From: Micromonospora siamensis
Lineage (GTDB): Bacteria > Actinomycetota > Actinomycetes > Mycobacteriales > Micromonosporaceae
Assembly: GCF_900090305.1 (NCBI RefSeq)
Contig: NZ_LT607751.1
Span: 3,286,001 to 3,350,000 of the forward strand
Direction of reading: 5' to 3'
DNA: 64,000 bases
Shown: positions 60,126-64,000 of the stretch, one piece after another
How positions within the stretch are numbered: position 1 is the stretch's first letter
Layout: the number at the start of each line of letters is the position of its first letter
Notes under the pieces: generated by a model
The model's input: only the letters and a program-made list of their open reading frames with translations
Database searches by the model: none
What the model was told of the DNA's origin: nothing
Translations under genes and position numbers: made by a program

Positions 60126-63100
60126 CGGGCGGCCTCCCGCTGCTCCTCGCCGAGGGCGAGCTGCATGATCGCCTCGGCGAGGTCGGCCAGCACCCGGTGC
60201 TCGAAGAGCAGCCGCACCGAGACGTCCAGGCCGGTCGCCGCCTTGACCCGGGCGATCACCTGGGCGGCGAGCAGCGAGTGGCCACCCTTGTCGAAGAACG
60301 AGTCGTGCACACCGATCCGCGGGACGTCCAGCACCTCCTGCCAGATGTCCACCAGGATCTCCTCCAGCGGGGTGCGGGGCGGCTCGTAGTCGACGCTCTC
60401 CGGCTGGACCCGCTCGCCGGCCTCGTCGATCAGCGCGGCCAGCGCGGCCCGGTCGGCCTTGCCGTTGCCGGTGATCGGCAGGCTCTCCAGGAAGACGTAG
60501 CCGGCGGGCCAGAAGTGGGCGGGGAGCCGGCCGGTGAGGTGGTCGCGCAGCTGCTCGGTGGAGACGGGCGGCCCGTCCGGCGCCCGGACGACGCAGGCGG
60601 TCAGCCCGACCACGCCCAGGCTGTCCGCGCGGGCCACGATCGCGCACTCGCGTACGCCGGGGTGGGCGGCGAGCGCGGACTCGATCTCGCCCGGCTCGAC
60701 CCGGAAGCCGCGTACCTTGATCTGGTCGTCCGCCCGGCCGGCGAAGACCAGTTCCCCGTCCGAGCGCCGGCGAGCCAGGTCCCCGGTGCGGTACAGCCGG
60801 GCGCCGGGCCGCGCGGAGTACGGGTCGGGCAGGAACCGCTCCGCGGTCAGCCCGGGCCGGCCGAGGTAGCCGCGCGCCGTCCCGACACCGCCGACGTACA
60901 GCTCGCCCACCACGTTGACCGGCACCGGGCGCAGGTCCTCGTCGAGCACCAGCGCGCTGTAGCCGGGGATCGCGGTGCCGATCGGCAGGGCGCCGTCGAC
61001 GTCGGACTCCCGCACCTCGTGGCCGGTGGCCCAGATGGTGGCCTCGGTGGGGCCGTACAGGTTGAAGCAGCGTGCCTGCGGCGTCCAGTGCCGCACGGCG
61101 CCGGCGGTGAGCACCTCGCCGGCCCCGATCACCACCCGCAGGCTCGGCACGTCGGCGGCGCCCAGCGCGGCGATCGCCGACGGCGGGGCCGTCCAGGAGG
61201 TGACCCGGTGCCGGCGCATCAGCGCCGCCAGCGGTTCACCGGGCACCAGCTCGTCGCGGGTGCCCAGGGCGAGGCGGGCGCCGGCCCCGACGGCCAGCCC
61301 GATCTCGAACATCGAGGCGTCGAAGCTGGGGGAGCAGAACTGGAGCACCGTGTCGTCGGGGCCGTGCGGCAGCCGGGCCCGCTGCGCGGCCAGCAGCGCC
61401 GCGTACGACGCGTGGGTGATCTGCACGCCCTTGGGGCGGCCGGTGGAGCCGGAGGTGTAGATGACGTAGGCCAGGTCGTCCCGGTGCGGACCGGGCCCGG
61501 TGTCGGTGGCGTCGGCGCATGCGTCGGGCGACAGCAGGGGGACGCCAGAGGCCCGGGAGAGCTCCTCGACGGCCGGTCCCGAGCCGATCAGCACGCTCGC
61601 GGCGGAGTCGGTGAGCATGTATTCGAGGCGGGCCGCCGGGTACTCCGGATCCAGGGGAAGGTAGGCGCCGCCGGCCTTGAGGACGGCGAGCAGCGCGGTG
61701 ATCCACTCGGTGGTGCGGGGCAGGCAGACGCCGACCCGGGCCTCCGGACCGACGCCGTGGGCGCGCAGGGCGGCGGCGAGCCGGTCGGCCCGGGTGTCGA
61801 GCTGGGCCCAGCTCAGCGACCGGTCGCCGTCGGTGACCGCGGTGACGTCGGGCCGTTCCCGCGCCCACCCGGCGACCAGCTCGGGCAGCAGCGGCGGCTC
61901 CGGGTCGGCCGCGGGGCCGGGCGCGAGCAGCGCCTCCCGCTCGGCGGCGCCGAGCATCGGCAGCTCGGACAGGCGCAGGCCCGGATCGGCCACCGCGGCC
62001 TCGAGCAGCGTACGCAGGTGCGCGTGCAGCCGTTCGATGCTGCCCGCGTCGAACAGGGCGGCGTCGTACTCCCAGGCGGCGGCGAGGCCCGAGTCGGTGG
62101 GCACCAGGGTCAGCGCCAGGTCGACGCCGGGGGCCTGGGTGTCCATCCGCACCACGTCGACGGTGAGCCCGTCGAGGTGGATGCTGTTCAGCGACACCTC
62201 CGCCAGGTGCAGCACGGTCTGGAAGAAGGTCTGCCGGTCGCCGTCCCGGTCCGGGCGCAGCTCCTTCACCAGCCACTCCAGCGGCACCTCCTGGTGCCCG
62301 ACGGCCTCCAGCGACACCTCCCGGACCTGCCCGAGCAGCCGGTCGAAGGTGGGGTCACCGGCCAGGTCGGTCCGGGCGACCACGGTGTTGACGAAGCAGC
62401 CGATCAGCTCGCCGAGGCCCGGCTGGCCGCGGCCCGCCATCGGCACGCCGACCAGCACGTCGGTCTGGCCGGAGTACCGGTGCAGGAGCGTGTCGAACGC
62501 GGCGAGCAGCACCATGAACACCGTCGCGCCGCGCCCGGCGGCGAAGGAGCGGACGTCCTCGATCAGGTCACCGGGGAGCGTGGCCAGCAGCAGGCGTCCC
62601 TGGGCGGCCGTATCGGCGGTACGCGGCCGGTCGGTGGGCAGCCCGGTCGGGTCGCCGGCGCCCTTGAGCCGCTGGCGCCACACCTCCATGGACGGCCCGA
62701 GCGTCTCCGGGGTGACGTTCTCCCGTTCCCAGGCGGCGAAGTCGGCGTACTGGATGGGCAGGTCGTCGCCGCGCGGCTCGGCGCCGGCGCGCAGCCGCCG
62801 GTAGTTCTCCACGACCTCCCGGTAGAGCAGCTGGAGCGACCAGCCGTCGGCGATCAGGTGGTGCAGGCCCAGGGCCAGGCGGTGTTCCTCCTCGCCGAGG
62901 CGCAGCAGCGCGGCGCGGAACAGCGGGCCGGCCTCGATGTCGAACGGCCGCTGCCAGGCCCCGGAGAGCCACTCGTCGGCGGTGCCGGCCGGGTCGTCGC
63001 GGTCGTCGCAGGCCACCCGCTCCAGCTCGATGCCGGACCAGGGCCACACCACCTGCACCGGATCGCCGTCGGCCGCGGCGAAGGTGGTGCGCAGCGCCTC

Positions 63101-63280
63101 GTGGCGGCGGACCACCGCGTTCACCGCCTCGTGCAGCAGCTCCGGGTCCAGGGCGCCGCGCAGCCGCAGGACGGCCTGGATGTTCCAGGCGGGTCCGCCG
63201 CCCTCCATCTGTTCCAGGAACCACAGCCGCCGCTGGGAGTACGACGTCGGGACGACGAACTTCTCCTCGGTGAGCTCCAT
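60122..63280 (-). CDS. NRPS3: C-A-PCP single module, aromatic-like pocket
   Basis: This 1052-residue protein starts at an ATG after GAAGGAG. C domain (HHLIADG at 140-146), A domain ([10 protein letters not shown] from about 609, [27 protein letters not shown]) and PCP (Ser1002 in GGHSL). A pocket read by eye is D-A-F-T-I-A-L-I-W-K, seven of ten positions shared with the GrsA phenylalanine code (DAWTIAAICK), so an aromatic amino acid is likely. It is linked by ATGA overlap to the P450 and follows the partial NRPS by 26 bp. Confidence 0.95.
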   Translation of the reverse strand: MELTEEKFVVPTSYSQRRLWFLEQMEGGGPAWNIQAVLRLRGALDPELLHEAVNAVVRRHEALRTTFAAADGDPVQVVWPWSGIELERVACDDRDDPAGTADEWLSGAWQRPFDIEAGPLFRAALLRLGEEEHRLALGLHHLIADGWSLQLLYREVVENYRRLRAGAEPRGDDLPIQYADFAAWERENVTPETLGPSMEVWRQRLKGAGDPTGLPTDRPRTADTAAQGRLLLATLPGDLIEDVRSFAAGRGATVFMVLLAAFDTLLHRYSGQTDVLVGVPMAGRGQPGLGELIGCFVNTVVARTDLAGDPTFDRLLGQVREVSLEAVGHQEVPLEWLVKELRPDRDGDRQTFFQTVLHLAEVSLNSIHLDGLTVDVVRMDTQAPGVDLALTLVPTDSGLAAAWEYDAALFDAGSIERLHAHLRTLLEAAVADPGLRLSELPMLGAAEREALLAPGPAADPEPPLLPELVAGWARERPDVTAVTDGDRSLSWAQLDTRADRLAAALRAHGVGPEARVGVCLPRTTEWITALLAVLKAGGAYLPLDPEYPAARLEYMLTDSAASVLIGSGPAVEELSRASGVPLLSPDACADATDTGPGPHRDDLAYVIYTSGSTGRPKGVQITHASYAALLAAQRARLPHGPDDTVLQFCSPSFDASMFEIGLAVGAGARLALGTRDELVPGEPLAALMRRHRVTSWTAPPSAIAALGAADVPSLRVVIGAGEVLTAGAVRHWTPQARCFNLYGPTEATIWATGHEVRESDVDGALPIGTAIPGYSALVLDEDLRPVPVNVVGELYVGGVGTARGYLGRPGLTAERFLPDPYSARPGARLYRTGDLARRRSDGELVFAGRADDQIKVRGFRVEPGEIESALAAHPGVRECAIVARADSLGVVGLTACVVRAPDGPPVSTEQLRDHLTGRLPAHFWPAGYVFLESLPITGNGKADRAALAALIDEAGERVQPESVDYEPPRTPLEEILVDIWQEVLDVPRIGVHDSFFDKGGHSLLAAQVIARVKAATGLDVSVRLLFEHRVLADLAEAIMQLALGEEQREAAR

Positions 63281-63306
63281 GCCTACTCCTTCGGGTCGGA
63301 CCTGCG

Positions 63307-64000
63307 TCAGCTCGGGACCGTGCGCCGGGCGGGGCGCGGGATGCGGGTGATGGGCGGGCGCCCGGTCCCCCCGCCGGCCGCCGCCCGGGACACCGCGTCG
63401 GCCAGGCCTTCGACCGTCCGTCCCTGCGCGAGCAGCGTCTCCAGCCGCAGCTGTACGCCGTGGGCCTTCTCGATCCGGGCGACCACCTGCGCGGCGAGCA
63501 GCGAGTGGCCGCCCAACTCGAAGAAGTCGTCCCGGATGCCGATCTCCGGCTGCCCCAGCACCTCCTGCCAGATCCGCAGCAGGTCCGCCTCGACCGGCGT
63601 GCGGGGCGCGACGACGGGCACGTCGCGTCGGCGCGGACCGGAACCCTGGGCCAGCAGGGCCGCGTGGTCGACCTTGTGGTTCGGGGTCAGCGGAAACTCC
63701 CGCACCAGGGTGATGGAGTTCGGGACCATGTAGTCGGGCAGCTCGTCGGCGAGGTGACGGCGCAGCAGCCCACCGGTCACCGCGTCCTGACCGGACGCCG
63801 GCAGGACGAACGCGAGGATCTGGCCGCCCAGCAGGCCGGTCTCCCCGACCAGCACCACAGCCTGGCTGACCCGGGGGTGGCGCTCCAGCGCCTGCCGGAT
63901 CTCGTTGAGCTCGATCCGGTGGCCGCGGATCTTGACCTGTCCGTCGGCGCGACCGGAGAACTCCAGGGCGCCGTCGGGCAGGAACCGGCCCAGGTCACCG
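63307..64000 (-). CDS. NRPS4 C-terminal part: A domain end plus PCP, cut by window edge
   Basis: The open frame runs from the right edge to 63307. It reads GDLGRFLPDGALEFSGRADG (A7/A8 region), QVKIRGHRIELNEI, a lysine loop TPNHKVDHAAL, and a PCP with GGHSL. After the PCP the tail (about 45 residues) has Arg/Pro-rich character (TRIPRPARRTVPS). The specificity pocket lies beyond the window. It is the most upstream visible gene of the minus-strand operon, so the cluster continues to the right. Confidence 0.92.
   Translation of the reverse strand, partial: GDLGRFLPDGALEFSGRADGQVKIRGHRIELNEIRQALERHPRVSQAVVLVGETGLLGGQILAFVLPASGQDAVTGGLLRRHLADELPDYMVPNSITLVREFPLTPNHKVDHAALLAQGSGPRRRDVPVVAPRTPVEADLLRIWQEVLGQPEIGIRDDFFELGGHSLLAAQVVARIEKAHGVQLRLETLLAQGRTVEGLADAVSRAAAGGGTGRPPITRIPRPARRTVPS

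Noticed and set aside
60197..63733. A 1178-codon plus-strand frame antisense to NRPS3 and NRPS4
   Set aside because: It is antisense to clear C, A and PCP motifs and is compositionally biased; a shadow.
1..64000. tRNA, rRNA, CRISPR array or replication origin
   Set aside because: No clover-leaf pattern with CCA region, rRNA signature, regular repeat-spacer array or DnaA-box cluster was noticed by eye.

Overview
The window is very GC-rich DNA with strong G/C third-position bias, many GTG and some TTG starts, and long antisense shadow ORFs, typical of an actinomycete. The gene families (DUF2254, DUF421, DUF4291, IS256-type transposase, NRPS with MFS export, PAS/LuxR regulator) fit Micromonosporaceae, for example a Micromonospora-like organism. 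That taxonomic placement is inference. No rRNA, tRNA or CRISPR array was seen.

Positions 1-12.7 kb hold housekeeping, stress and signalling genes: the start of a GH15 glucoamylase-like gene, an SDR dehydrogenase, a four-gene minus-strand stress set (two STAS proteins, a BON protein, a GlsB/YeaQ membrane protein), a MarR regulator divergent from a potassium channel overlapping a PP2C-type phosphatase, a membrane Ser/Thr kinase, and membrane proteins (AI-2E/PerM family, DUF2254, FUSC, DUF421). From 12.7 to 14.4 kb an IS256-family element abuts an older IS3-family transposase remnant.

From 14.4 to 35 kb is a mosaic of small regulator-target pairs: FAD reductase, RidA, an aldo-keto reductase with a divergent TetR and two near-identical operators, two SnoaL-like proteins with a TetR, a CPBP protease and a membrane protein with a TetR and twin palindromes, an SGNH hydrolase, two serine beta-lactamase-like genes (one coupled to a LysR gene), a second CPBP protease, a peptidase E homologue, DUF4291, VOC, LacI and several unknowns. 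Two decayed genes (DUF2382 and a formylglycine-generating-enzyme-like fold) lie here.

From 35 to 42.7 kb: a tetracycline-resistance-type ribosomal protection GTPase preceded by hairpins and a strong overlapping leader ORF, a secreted penicillin-acylase-family hydrolase with an F5/8C domain, and a SulP transporter overlapping a MerR regulator.

From 42.9 kb to the right edge is a nonribosomal peptide biosynthetic cluster, incomplete in the window. On the plus strand: PAS-LuxR regulator, Asp/Glu-racemase-family enzyme, NRPS1 (half C-A-PCP, Cys-like pocket), NRPS2 (C-A-PCP-C-A-PCP-C) and an MFS exporter. On the minus strand, converging on these: the end of another NRPS (A-PCP), NRPS3 (C-A-PCP, aromatic-like pocket), a cytochrome P450 and a stand-alone C domain, all tightly coupled. 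A type II thioesterase flanks the left side. No terminal thioesterase or epimerase domain is visible, so release chemistry and the final peptide cannot be deduced from this window alone. I could not match this architecture to a known product.
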